Shown here piece by piece: positions 44,741-53,335 of a stretch of DNA of 64,000 nt. The notes under the pieces were generated by a model. The model did no database searches. It was given only the letters and a program-made list of their open reading frames with translations, and had not been told where the DNA came from. The stretch comes from CAYFVU01 sp964594775. Its GTDB lineage: Bacteria > Spirochaetota > Spirochaetia > DSM-16054 > Sediminispirochaetaceae. The stretch spans positions 53,555 through 117,554 of the forward strand of contig CAZQNO010000002.1 in the NCBI GenBank assembly GCA_964594775.1, read 5' to 3'. A program made the translations under genes and the position numbers. Position 1 is the stretch's first letter; each line of letters begins with the position of its first letter.

Positions 44741-46006
44741 CTATCCCTTTTTATCCGGCACTTCGATTTCCCCGGCCTTCTGGAGTCCTATCTTCGTGAG
44801 AACAGGGCCGATCAGTTCGAAGACTATTGAAGTTCCCGTTACCGTGGTGATGACGGTGGAACCGATCCGGGCTCCCCAGTCGCCGAGGGGGGTAAACTCG
44901 TGCTTGACGATGAGGGCCAGCCCGATAGCCACGCCTGCTTGACTGAGAATCCCCATACCTAAGTACTTGCGGATTTTCGGCTCCGCCCGGGCTATGGTGG
45001 CCCCGAGGGCGGCGCCGCCGGCGAGACCGGCGCTTCTGCCGAGGAAGTAGACAAGGCCGAGGAGACCGAGGGAGGGCAGGGCAAAGATGTGGAGGTTTGC
45101 CCCGGCGAGAACGAAGAAGAGGACGAAGAGCAGGGGCATGACGTTGGAAAGTTCGTCGCCGATCTTTTTCAGGAGGGATCTGCGCTGGGTATTTACCACG
45201 GTAAAGCCCATGACCATATTGCTAAGGATCAGCGAAGTGTGCAGCGGCCCGCTGAGACCCACGCCGATGAGGACTATGGCAAAGAGGAGAACAAAGATGT
45301 CTCTCGAATTCTCCAGGGTCCGGGCGAGAGTAACGAAGAGTGCGGCCAGAACTATGCCGACGACGATACTGATGAGCACCTCTAAAAGCGGTGGAGTCAT
45401 GAGGGCGAAGAATCCGTGCTGCGCACCGCCGAGGGACTGTTCGATGATGCTGCGGGCGAAGGCGGCGGCAAAACCGAAGAGGATTATGCCGAGGCCGTCG
45501 TCGAAGCCTACCACGGAATAGAGGGCCCGGGTGAGGCTGCCCTTGGCCTTGTATTCCTGGATGATCGCCACCGTTCCGGCCGGGGCGCTGGCAGGGGCGA
45601 TGGCGCCGAAGATCAGCGCCATCGCCAAGTCGCCGCTGAAGAGATAGACCGCCCCGGTCACTGCAAGAAAGGCGAGAAAGGACTCGGAGAGGATGATTGC
45701 GATGATGCCCCAGCCCTGCTGCCTGAGGGTGCGCATTTTTAATTCGAGGCCGATGCTCACCGCCACAAAGCCGAGGGCCACCTCGGTGATGAAACCGAGG
45801 CGCTGCTGCAGGCTTTCGTTTATGAGGCCGAAAAGGGAGGGGCCTAGCAGGACCCCGACGAGCATAAACCCTATGATCGAGGGAAGCTTGACGAGCTTGC
45901 TGAGTTTTCCCATGAAGAGACCGGAGAAGGTCATCAGCCCCACGATGGTGAGGACGGGAATGTGCAGGCCGGTGATCCACTGCTGAAAGTGCGTAATGGT
46001 GTCCAT
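44741..46006 (-). CDS. Kef/NhaP-type cation:proton antiporter
   Basis: The open frame extends to 46132. ATG 46006 is chosen because it opens a typical first helix (HIPVLTIVGLMTFSGLFMGK) and follows the EIIA gene stop by 11 bases. The 421-residue protein has about 12 helices and the CPA2 pattern LGPSLFGLIN, ALIFGAIAPASAPAGTVAI, SVVGFDDGLGIILFG. It would exchange Na+ or K+ for protons across the inner membrane. The EIIA-like gene directly upstream points to phosphorylation-dependent regulation. Confidence 0.85.
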   Translation of the reverse strand: MDTITHFQQWITGLHIPVLTIVGLMTFSGLFMGKLSKLVKLPSIIGFMLVGVLLGPSLFGLINESLQQRLGFITEVALGFVAVSIGLELKMRTLRQQGWGIIAIILSESFLAFLAVTGAVYLFSGDLAMALIFGAIAPASAPAGTVAIIQEYKAKGSLTRALYSVVGFDDGLGIILFGFAAAFARSIIEQSLGGAQHGFFALMTPPLLEVLISIVVGIVLAALFVTLARTLENSRDIFVLLFAIVLIGVGLSGPLHTSLILSNMVMGFTVVNTQRRSLLKKIGDELSNVMPLLFVLFFVLAGANLHIFALPSLGLLGLVYFLGRSAGLAGGAALGATIARAEPKIRKYLGMGILSQAGVAIGLALIVKHEFTPLGDWGARIGSTVITTVTGTSIVFELIGPVLTKIGLQKAGEIEVPDKKG

Positions 46007-46017
46007 AGTAGGTACTC

Positions 46018-46830
46018 TTAAAAGTCTATCGAACCGGAGGCGTACATCAGTTCCACGGCCGTAATCATGATACCGGGATCGGGGGCAAAGCTGTCTTCGA
46101 TGAGGTTTATTCGACGGATGAGGTTGTTGCACTTCGAACGGGGGAGAACCGCCTGTATGAGCCGGTTGAAGGCGGCGCTGCCCTCCGTCCAGTAGGAGGA
46201 AAAGAGGGGAAGGCGGCGGAGATAGCTGCCGGCGTTCTGATTTTCCAAGACGGTGATCGAACCCTCCACTTCGGCGCTGAGGAGCTCGAGGATATCGTCG
46301 AAGATTTCTTCTTTCTGCACATAGACATTGATGAGACAGTAGCCTTCGGTGTTCGGTTTTTCCTCGCGGATCGTCAGATGCTCCTGGAGGAAGTTTTTCA
46401 CCTCATCTTCCGCGGTATAGGAGAAGAGCCGGTCGACGACTCCTTCGGTCTTCATCATTTTGCTGATTGCCGAGAGGATCTTGATGTGACGGTTGCGCTG
46501 CTCTTTCGGGCCGATGATGAGAAAGAGCACACGGGCGGGTTTGCCGTCGACGGCGCCGAAATCGACTCCTGCGGGTACGAGCATTAAGCCGACGACGAAG
46601 TTGTCTATCCCGTCCATGGAACAGTGAGGAATGGCGATACCGTCGCCGAAACCGGTGCTTCCCAGATCCTCCCGGGCCTTCAGCATTTCGTAGATCTTTT
46701 TCTCGCCTAGGTTTTTTACGGTTTCGCCCTTCGCCGCCTCGGCGGCGAGGGTTTTCAGTACCTGCTCCTTGCTTTCGGCCTTTGCGTCGGTGAGTACGAA
46801 GTCCGTTTTCAGCGGTGTGTCGCCTGCCAT
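46018..46830 (-). CDS. PTS EIIA (fructose/Ntr-type) domain with C-terminal regulatory domain
   Basis: A 270-residue cytoplasmic protein. Residues 1-150 are an EIIA domain of PtsN type; the phosphorylated His69 lies in GDGIAIPHCSM. Residues about 160-270 form a second domain (CLINVYVQKEEIFDDILELL; EGSITVLENQNAGSYLRRLP) with the strand-helix pattern of small ferredoxin-like sensors such as PII. No EIIB or EIIC is nearby, so it is more likely a regulator than a sugar carrier. The gene for a cation antiporter follows at 11 bases. CAGGAGG precedes the start. Confidence 0.82.
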   Translation of the reverse strand: MAGDTPLKTDFVLTDAKAESKEQVLKTLAAEAAKGETVKNLGEKKIYEMLKAREDLGSTGFGDGIAIPHCSMDGIDNFVVGLMLVPAGVDFGAVDGKPARVLFLIIGPKEQRNRHIKILSAISKMMKTEGVVDRLFSYTAEDEVKNFLQEHLTIREEKPNTEGYCLINVYVQKEEIFDDILELLSAEVEGSITVLENQNAGSYLRRLPLFSSYWTEGSAAFNRLIQAVLPRSKCNNLIRRINLIEDSFAPDPGIMITAVELMYASGSIDF

Positions 46831-46858
46831 CGTTTTTCCTCCTGCTTCCCGGGCTCAG

Positions 46859-46886
46859 GGTATAGCGGAGAAGAAAGCTGTGTCAA
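46859..46886 (-). promoter_or_regulatory. sigma-70-type promoter of the EIIA-antiporter operon
   Basis: Reverse strand: TTGACA (46886-46881), 16-base spacer, TATACC (46864-46859). A second TTGACA lies 11 bases further upstream (46897-46892) as part of a tandem TCTCTTGACA repeat overlapping the end of galM. Confidence 0.65.
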
Positions 46887-46893
46887 GAGAATG

Positions 46894-47919
46894 TCAAGAG
46901 AAAAGATATACCGTTTTTCGCAGGTAGCGGCCGTCGGGGCGAAGGATCACATCGGGAAATGTGTCGTGGTTGACGGCGTCGGGATACTCCTCCGTTTCGA
47001 GGCAGAAGGCCTCGTGCCGATTCACCGCCCCGCAGCGGCTTTCGATGCCGCTTAAGAAGTTGCCGCTGTAAAACTGCAGACCCGGGCTTATGGTAAAGAG
47101 GGTCATTTTCCTGCCGCTTGCCGGATCGTAGACCTCGGCGGCAGGAAGGGAGAGGGCGTTCTCTTCGGAGAGGGTGAAGCAGTGGTCGTAGCCGCCGGCC
47201 TCGTCGATGTCCCGCCCGATGGTCTTCGGCTCGCGAAAGTCGAAGGGCCCGTCGGTGATCGGGAGGATCCTTCCCGTAGGTATCACCTCGTCGTCGGCTT
47301 CGAGATAGTGGCCGGCGTGTATCCTCACCTGGTGGTCGTAGACGGGGCCGGCACACTGTCCAGCCAAGTTCCAATAGGTGTGATTGGTGAGATTGACCGG
47401 GGTCGGTGCGTCGGTTTTCGCCTCGTAGCTGAGGCTCAACTCGTTCTGCTGCGAGAGCATTACGGTGAGCCGTACCTCCAGGTTGCCGGGAAAGCCCATC
47501 TCTCCGGCGATGCTTGTCAGGCTAAGGGTCACCCCCGCCTCGGTTTTGTTTTTTATTGGAAAGGCCTCCCATACCTTGCGGCTGAACCCTTCCGTCCCGC
47601 CGTGAAGATGATGTGGGCCCTTGTTTCGATCCAGGCGCACGATCTTTCCGTCCAGGGTGAACAGCCCGTCTCGGATCCGGTTGGCGAATCGGCCTACAGT
47701 AGCGCCGAAGTAGGGGTGGGCTCCTTCGTAGTCCTCCAGGCGGTCGAAACCGAGAGTGATCTCATCGACCCTCCCCTCCCGGTCGGGAGTCTTCACCGAC
47801 GTTATGGTGGCGCCGTAGGTGATGAGGGAGAAGGAGAGGCCGGCGTCGTTTTCTGCGGTGATGATATCGACCTGCTCACCCCTCTTTGTCTTTCCGTAGG
47901 GCTTTCGTTGAATGTCCAT
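46894..47919 (-). CDS. galM: aldose 1-epimerase (mutarotase)
   Basis: A 341-residue enzyme that interconverts alpha and beta anomers of galactose or other aldoses. Marks are GRFANRIRDGLFTLDGK, HHLHGGTEGFSRKVW, NHTYWNLAG with its catalytic His, and the catalytic Glu in CLETEEYPDAVNH. The length is standard. It follows the Ycf46-like AAA gene after 5 bases; no other galactose gene is nearby. Confidence 0.93.
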   Translation of the reverse strand: MDIQRKPYGKTKRGEQVDIITAENDAGLSFSLITYGATITSVKTPDREGRVDEITLGFDRLEDYEGAHPYFGATVGRFANRIRDGLFTLDGKIVRLDRNKGPHHLHGGTEGFSRKVWEAFPIKNKTEAGVTLSLTSIAGEMGFPGNLEVRLTVMLSQQNELSLSYEAKTDAPTPVNLTNHTYWNLAGQCAGPVYDHQVRIHAGHYLEADDEVIPTGRILPITDGPFDFREPKTIGRDIDEAGGYDHCFTLSEENALSLPAAEVYDPASGRKMTLFTISPGLQFYSGNFLSGIESRCGAVNRHEAFCLETEEYPDAVNHDTFPDVILRPDGRYLRKTVYLFS

Positions 47920-47924
47920 GACTT

Positions 47925-49676
47925 TTACTCTCTTTCTCCCATCAGTTCCTTGAGTTCCCGGATCTGGGTGACCAGTCTGCTGCGGTCCATGCTGCGGAAC
48001 CGTTTGGGGACCATCTCACGGCTGGTGCATTCCAAAACGGCCACGAGGTTCTGCAGCTCGATTTCGTGGGGATAAGAGGGGGGAATAAAATCCTGCACCG
48101 CCTCCTCGAGGTCGTCCCTCTGGATCATCGTGTGGTTGCGCATCGCCGCGTTGAACTTGGCCCGTATCAGAATCGCCTCTAAGTCGGCGCCGGAAGAATC
48201 GAAATGGAACTTTTTCAATACCTCGCTGATGGAGAATTTCTGCAGCTTGAGTTTGAGTTTACGCACCAGGGTTTCGCCGAGCTCCTCCCTTTCGCTCTGG
48301 GTTTCCGGATAGAAGAGGGCCAGGTGTTCTTCGGCCCGTCCCTGCCGTTTGAGGTCGATAGGCAGGAGGTCGGGACGGCAGGTAATGAGGAACCAGATGA
48401 TCTTTCCCCGGTACTCGGTGTTTCCCATGAAGTTGGATATCTGGGCGAAGATGCGGTTGCTCGTTCCCGAATCTCCCTCCTGGTTGCGGTCGCCGAGAAA
48501 TGCGTCGGCCTCGTCGATCATCACCCCCACCGGCGACATGGCCTTGAGGATGTTGAGGGCCTTCTCCAGGTTCGATTCGGTGACCCCCTGCCATTTCGAA
48601 CGGAAGTTGCGGAACTTTATTATAGGAATGCCGATCTCTCCGGCAAAGGCGGTGACCATGAAGGACTTTCCCGTACCCACCGGACCGGCGATGAGGTAGC
48701 CCATCGGGAGCACGTCGAGGCGTCCCTGACGGATGGCCCTTGCGGCGTTCTTGAAGCGCTGCTTGACGAAGTCGTGGCCGGAGACCATCGAGAGGTCGTG
48801 TTCGGTCTCCACAAACTCGAGGAGGCCGGAGGCTTCGTTTTCGATGATCTCCTTCTTTTTCTGCTGGAGGTACTCCAGGCTTATCGGTTTGTTCTCCTGA
48901 AAACTCTCGGCGGCGAGCTGGTTGAGGTTCATTAAATTGAGGCCGCTGGTGATCTTCGCCACCCGTTCCGGATTAAGGCGGTACTCGAGCATTAACTCGT
49001 TTTTCCGCTTGAGAAACTCGAGAAAGCTCTTGCGAACCTTCTCATCGGGCAGGGGAATGTTGACCTTTACCGTATGGGGAGAGGAGACGATGCGGGGACT
49101 CAAGTCGGCGAGATTTTCGGTAAGGAGGATCACCGATACGTCGCCCTGGGTAAAGATGGGGTCGTGGGACCATCTGTTGAGAGTAACGAGGCAGTAGCGG
49201 TCCTCGTCGTCCATCCGCGACAGGTCTGTCTGCGGGATAATGGTCTCGGCGTAGTCTATGATCAAGACAATCCGGCGTTTATGCGGCATGTTTGCGAGGA
49301 AGTATTTTTCCAGCAGATCGAAGGCCTTTACCGGGTTCTTCGTAAGCAGCTCCTCCGCCGATTCATCGGGGGCGAGCTTTTTCATCGTCTGCAGGTAGAC
49401 GTCCCGCATCTCGGATGTACAGAAGTTTATCCCGGATGAGCGGTCGTAGTAGACGATGATGTCGCGATTGCCGAAAAGAACCTCCGATACGAATTCCTGG
49501 ACACGCACGAAGACAAAGTCTCCTTCGTACATTTTGTTGGGAAGAAAGTCACGGATGTTGCCGTGGAGGATGTAGAGATTTGTGGTTTTCGAAAGGTACT
49601 TGTAGGAGAGTTCCTGGGCCCAGTAGGGCAGGACCTTGATGAACTCCAGATTTTTTACGATCAACTGTTCCGGCAT
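47925..49676 (-). CDS. Ycf46-like AAA ATPase
   Basis: A 583-residue protein with two AAA-like regions. The first (about 30-270) lacks a Walker A loop but keeps a Walker-B-like strand (RRIVLIIDYAETI). The second (about 295-500) is active-looking: GPVGTGKS (331-338), VGVMIDEADAF (383-392) and the sensor region WFLITCRPDLLPIDLKRQGR. A degenerate first and a functional second domain are the plan of Ycf46, known from plastids and many bacteria, whose role is unclear. It has its own strong promoter. Confidence 0.82.
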   Translation of the reverse strand: MPEQLIVKNLEFIKVLPYWAQELSYKYLSKTTNLYILHGNIRDFLPNKMYEGDFVFVRVQEFVSEVLFGNRDIIVYYDRSSGINFCTSEMRDVYLQTMKKLAPDESAEELLTKNPVKAFDLLEKYFLANMPHKRRIVLIIDYAETIIPQTDLSRMDDEDRYCLVTLNRWSHDPIFTQGDVSVILLTENLADLSPRIVSSPHTVKVNIPLPDEKVRKSFLEFLKRKNELMLEYRLNPERVAKITSGLNLMNLNQLAAESFQENKPISLEYLQQKKKEIIENEASGLLEFVETEHDLSMVSGHDFVKQRFKNAARAIRQGRLDVLPMGYLIAGPVGTGKSFMVTAFAGEIGIPIIKFRNFRSKWQGVTESNLEKALNILKAMSPVGVMIDEADAFLGDRNQEGDSGTSNRIFAQISNFMGNTEYRGKIIWFLITCRPDLLPIDLKRQGRAEEHLALFYPETQSEREELGETLVRKLKLKLQKFSISEVLKKFHFDSSGADLEAILIRAKFNAAMRNHTMIQRDDLEEAVQDFIPPSYPHEIELQNLVAVLECTSREMVPKRFRSMDRSRLVTQIRELKELMGERE

Positions 49677-49692
49677 TTCCCCTCCCCTGCTC

Positions 49693-49722
49693 AGTATAGG
49701 GGGGCTGCTTGCCTTTCGTCAA
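49693..49722 (-). promoter_or_regulatory. sigma-70-type promoter of the Ycf46-like gene
   Basis: Reverse strand: TTGACG (49722-49717), 18-base spacer, TATACT (49698-49693), about 16 bases before the ATG at 49676. This is the strongest sigma-70-like match in the divergent gap. Confidence 0.7.
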
Positions 49723-49741
49723 TCAGGTTCGGACAGAAGGG

Positions 49742-49771
49742 TGGACGGAAGGGGGAAAGCCCGGCTACAAT
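49742..49771 (+). promoter_or_regulatory. sigma-70-type promoter of rnhA
   Basis: TGGACG (49742-49747), 18-base spacer, TACAAT (49766-49771), 17 bases before the TTG start at 49789. Confidence 0.55.
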
Positions 49772-49788
49772 ACGGGCAGGAGTCGGCA

Positions 49789-50241
49789 TTGAGCGGAGAG
49801 GAACTTATCGTGTACACCGACGGCGGCTGCATCGGCAATCCCGGCGCAGGCGGCTGGGCTTTTGTTATCGTCGACGGCGAGTACCGGCGGGAGCGTTCGG
49901 GCGGAGAAGCCCATACCACCAACAACCGGATGGAGCTCTCCGCCGTAATCGAAGCCCTCGAGACGGTGAGAGGCGAGCCCCGCCTGAAGGGGCGTCCTGT
50001 ACGCATATTCACCGACAGTCAATACGTGAAAAACGGAATAAGCTCCTGGATACACAACTGGCAGCGGAACGGATGGATGAGCAGCGCAAAGAAGCCGGTG
50101 AAGAATAAAGAGTACTGGATTCGATTGAAGAAGGCGGCAGATGCGCTGGATGTCCAGTGGAATTGGGTGCGCGGACATGCCGGTGATGAATTAAACGAGC
50201 GCTGCGATGCGCTGGTAAAAAAAGAAATGAAAAAGTACTGA
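49789..50241 (+). CDS. rnhA: ribonuclease HI
   Basis: The open frame begins well upstream, but TTG at 49789 has CAGGAG 7 bases before it and gives a standard 150-residue enzyme. Catalytic residues are Asp11 (YTDGGCIGNPG), Glu49 (NNRMEL), Asp76 (FTDSQYV) and Asp140 (ERCDALVKK); the flexible-loop His is in RGHAGDELNE. The enzyme cleaves RNA in RNA-DNA hybrids. The basic protrusion (HNWQRNGWMSSAKKPVKNKE) is present, as in E. coli RNase HI. Confidence 0.95.
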   Translation: MSGEELIVYTDGGCIGNPGAGGWAFVIVDGEYRRERSGGEAHTTNNRMELSAVIEALETVRGEPRLKGRPVRIFTDSQYVKNGISSWIHNWQRNGWMSSAKKPVKNKEYWIRLKKAADALDVQWNWVRGHAGDELNERCDALVKKEMKKY

Positions 50242-50357
50242 GAGTCGCTGTACTGAGAGAGAGTACCGTCGGCAGGAGAAAAAAGCGGCGCTTCCATCGA
50301 AAGCAGAAGGTCTCGAGGCCCCCTAGTAGTCGGTAGTACCGAATAGAGGAGGCGGGA

Positions 50358-52004
50358 GTGAAAATCAGAAGTTTTGTAAGCCGGGGTTTCGACGGTGAGA
50401 TTGTCGAGGTGGAAGTCGATCTGCGACGGGGGATCCCCGGCATCGAGATCGTCGGGCTGCCCGACGTGGCGGTGCGCGAGGCCCGGGAGCGGGTGAGAGC
50501 CGCCATCCGCAACGGAGGCTTCTCGGTGCCCCGAGAACGGATCTTGATAAATCTGGCTCCTGCGGGGGTGAGAAAGGAGGGGGCCTCCTTCGATCTGCCG
50601 ATTGCCGTGGCGATTCTTATTGCTTCACAGCAGCTGGATCTGCGGGCGGCCGTCAAAACTGCCGCCGTATCTGCACGCGGCAAAGAGGAGGATGCCCTCT
50701 TGGTGGTGGGAGAACTCGAACTCTCTGGCAGGGTTCGGCCCATTGCCGGTGTCCTGGCGGCGGTAGCTTCGGCGGCATCCGCGGGAATTCTCCGGGCTTT
50801 GGTGCCGGAGGAAAATCTGCCGGAGGCTCGCACCGTCGCTGCCGTCGATTCCTTCGGAATAGAGAACCTTTCCCTGCTCCCGCTCTTGGCTGCGGAAATG
50901 CTTCGCGGAGAGGCGAAAAGAGAAGAACTGTCGCCGCTACCCCCTTCACCGGGGCCCTCATCGGCGGTCCGCGCCGGCCTCCCCGTCGATCAATCGAAAG
51001 AGAGAGAACCGGACCTCGACGAAATGGTCGGCCGAAAGGAGCTCAAAAGGGCGGTGGAGATCGCCGCCGCCGGGGCTCATCATCTCCTCCTCTTCGGTCC
51101 TCCCGGTGTGGGGAAAACGATGGCCGCCCGGCGGCTGGCGCCGATGCTGCCCGACCTCGATGAGAGGGAATCGCTGGAGGTAACGAGGATTCACTCTCTC
51201 GCCGGATTGCTCGGGCCGAGGGGCGCTTTGATACGGCGGCCGCCGCTGCGAACCCCCCACCATACCGCTTCCCGGGAAGGACTGATCGGCGGAGCCGACG
51301 GGCGGCCCGGAGAAATTTCACTAGCCCACCGGGGAGTTCTTTTCCTCGACGAGGCATTGGAATTCCGCAAGACCATTCTCCAGAGTCTGCGGGAACCTAT
51401 AGAAAGGGGGGAAGTGGAAATCGCCCGGGCGGGAGTGCACTACCGGTATCCCTGCAGATTTCAACTCCTTTTGGCCACCAATGCCTGTCCCTGCGGAAAG
51501 CTGGGTCATCCTGAGGCGGTCTGCATGTGCAGTCCGATGGAAATTCACCGTTACTGGAAGAAGCTGGGTGCCGCTCTCTTAGACAGGGTGGACATGCGGC
51601 TTGCCGTGGCGCCGCAGCCGCTCATCCTGGAGTCTCAGGGAGACGCCGGGCTGTCGGCCGGCTCTTTGCGGGCAGAGGGGACGAGAGGTGGACGGCGGGA
51701 ACGGGTCGCCGCCGCAGTGGAGCAGCAATCGCACAGATTCTCTAAGCTCAAGATTCGGAGAAACGCGGAGATGGGGCCGGAGGAAGTGCTCCGCTTCAGC
51801 GGCATGGGCGCCGGTGCGGCATCGATACTGATAAAGGCCTCCTCGAGCCTGGGACTCTCCTCTCGAGCGGTGCAGTCGGTGGTGAAAATCGCGCGAACTA
51901 TAGCCGATCTGGAAGGCTCTGACTCGATTTCTACGGACCATATAGCCGAGGCAGTGGAATTCCGTAGATACGGCGACGGCGATTATTACTGGAACGCAGC
52001 CTGA
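50358..52004 (+). CDS. ComM/YifB-type Mg-chelatase-fold AAA ATPase
   Basis: A 548-residue protein. The N-terminal region (1-185) is a Lon-protease-like fold with GLPDVAVREARERVRAAIRNGG. The AAA domain has Walker A GPPGVGKT (247-254), Walker B in VLFLDEALEF and the C-terminal Mg-chelatase helical part. ComM is a hexameric helicase that drives branch migration during natural transformation. A linker of about 30 Pro/Ser/Glu-rich residues (185-218) is longer than usual. GTG start with AGGAGG in front. The ComFB-like gene elsewhere in the window is not enough to claim competence. Confidence 0.9.
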   Translation: MKIRSFVSRGFDGEIVEVEVDLRRGIPGIEIVGLPDVAVREARERVRAAIRNGGFSVPRERILINLAPAGVRKEGASFDLPIAVAILIASQQLDLRAAVKTAAVSARGKEEDALLVVGELELSGRVRPIAGVLAAVASAASAGILRALVPEENLPEARTVAAVDSFGIENLSLLPLLAAEMLRGEAKREELSPLPPSPGPSSAVRAGLPVDQSKEREPDLDEMVGRKELKRAVEIAAAGAHHLLLFGPPGVGKTMAARRLAPMLPDLDERESLEVTRIHSLAGLLGPRGALIRRPPLRTPHHTASREGLIGGADGRPGEISLAHRGVLFLDEALEFRKTILQSLREPIERGEVEIARAGVHYRYPCRFQLLLATNACPCGKLGHPEAVCMCSPMEIHRYWKKLGAALLDRVDMRLAVAPQPLILESQGDAGLSAGSLRAEGTRGGRRERVAAAVEQQSHRFSKLKIRRNAEMGPEEVLRFSGMGAGAASILIKASSSLGLSSRAVQSVVKIARTIADLEGSDSISTDHIAEAVEFRRYGDGDYYWNAA

Positions 52005-52050
52005 ATATCTGAGAATACACGGTAATCCTGCGTTCATGCGGCCTTCCTTC

Positions 52051-52079
52051 TTGGCATCGAGGAGAATAATTTCTATACT
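52051..52079 (+). promoter_or_regulatory. sigma-70-type promoter of htrA
   Basis: TTGGCA (52051-52056), 17-base spacer, TATACT (52074-52079), 12 bases before the ATG with AAAGGAG between. The GG-N10-GC spacing of sigma-54 promoters is absent here. Confidence 0.65.
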
Positions 52080-52090
52080 CCAAAGGAGAG

Positions 52091-53326
52091 ATGCGAAGAA
52101 ACGGTTTCCTCCAACGGATATTCTTTTTTATTGCCGGCATGCTGGTCATCGTCGCCCTCCTCATCGGTTTCGGCCTCATTCGGCTGCCGAAAATTTTTGG
52201 GGAGAAAGAGACGGCGGGAAGAATATCTCCGGAGGCACCGACCCCCGTTTCCGGAACGAAGGAGGCGCCGGCGCCTTCCCCTTACCCCGTTTCCCGCGAA
52301 ATTACCAATTACACTCCCTCGGAGTCCCGGAACATCCGCGTCTACGAGCAGCGCAACCGCGGGGTGGTCAACATCACCACCGAGACCCTCAGCCTCAACT
52401 GGTTCCTTGAGCCGGTGCCGCAGGAGGGGGGGGCCGGCTCCGGATCGATAATCGACGAGGGCGGCTATATCCTCACCAACAAGCACGTGGTGCAGAATGC
52501 CTACAAGGTGTTCATTACTCTCTATGACGGCAGCCAGTTTGAGGGGAAGGTCATCGGGATCGACGGGGAGAACGATCTGGCGGTAGTTAAGTTCGATCCG
52601 GGGGACAAGAAACTCACCTCCATCCCCTTCGGCAGCTCTTCTACGCTCAAGGTTGGACAGGAGGTCCTGGCCATCGGCAATCCCTTCGGCTACGACCGTA
52701 CTCTAACCACGGGGATAGTCTCCGGTTTGGGAAGACCGGTAAAGGCCTCCCGCAACCGGGTGATCCGCGGAATGATACAGACCGACGCTTCCATAAATCC
52801 GGGAAACTCCGGCGGCCCTCTGCTCGATGTACGGGGAGATATGATCGGGATCAATACGATGATCTACAGTCCCAGCGGCGGTTCGGTGGGTATCGGTTTC
52901 GCCATTCCCGTGGATACGGCACGGCGGGTCGTGCCCGAGCTCATCGAGTATGGACACGTGCGACGGGGCTGGATAGAACTGTTTCCCATTCAATTGGAGC
53001 CGAGCATCGTCCGCTACGGCAAGCTTCCCGTAGCGAAGGGAATTATGGTCTCCGAGGTAAAGCGTAACGGAAATGCCGACAAGGCCGGCATACAGGGCGG
53101 CGACAGAGACAACCCGGTACGCTACGGGCGGTCGATCATCTACTTCGGCGGCGACATCATCGTCGAAGTAGACGGCATGGCTGTTGTCACGATATCGGAC
53201 CTCTTCTCCGCTTTGGAGGACAACAGGCCCGGAGAGACAGTGGAGGTCGTGTTTATCCGGAAACGAAAGAAGAAGCGAGTAGAGGTGGAGCTGGTCAAGC
53301 GTCCCGAAGAACTCCTGTGGGAATGA
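52091..53326 (+). CDS. HtrA/Deg-type serine protease with PDZ domain
   Basis: A 411-residue periplasmic protease anchored by one N-terminal helix (11-30). After a Pro-rich linker the trypsin-like domain has the full triad: His132 (LTNKHVVQN), Asp162 (ENDLAVVKF) and Ser240 (NPGNSGGPL). One PDZ domain follows (about 285-400: MVSEVKRNGNADKAGIQGGD). It resembles DegS more than DegP in having an anchor and one PDZ. It degrades or processes misfolded envelope proteins. uvrB follows after 9 bases in the same direction. Confidence 0.92.
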   Translation: MRRNGFLQRIFFFIAGMLVIVALLIGFGLIRLPKIFGEKETAGRISPEAPTPVSGTKEAPAPSPYPVSREITNYTPSESRNIRVYEQRNRGVVNITTETLSLNWFLEPVPQEGGAGSGSIIDEGGYILTNKHVVQNAYKVFITLYDGSQFEGKVIGIDGENDLAVVKFDPGDKKLTSIPFGSSSTLKVGQEVLAIGNPFGYDRTLTTGIVSGLGRPVKASRNRVIRGMIQTDASINPGNSGGPLLDVRGDMIGINTMIYSPSGGSVGIGFAIPVDTARRVVPELIEYGHVRRGWIELFPIQLEPSIVRYGKLPVAKGIMVSEVKRNGNADKAGIQGGDRDNPVRYGRSIIYFGGDIIVEVDGMAVVTISDLFSALEDNRPGETVEVVFIRKRKKKRVEVELVKRPEELLWE

Positions 53327-53335
53327 GAGATTTCA

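Noticed and set aside
46007..46132. 42-residue extension of the antiporter
   Set aside because: It overlaps the EIIA gene and has no membrane or coding character; ATG 46006 is correctly placed.
52051..52079. TTGGCA upstream of htrA as part of the sigma-54 set
   Set aside because: There is no GC 10 bases after the GG. With TATACT at 17 bases it fits a sigma-70 promoter instead.
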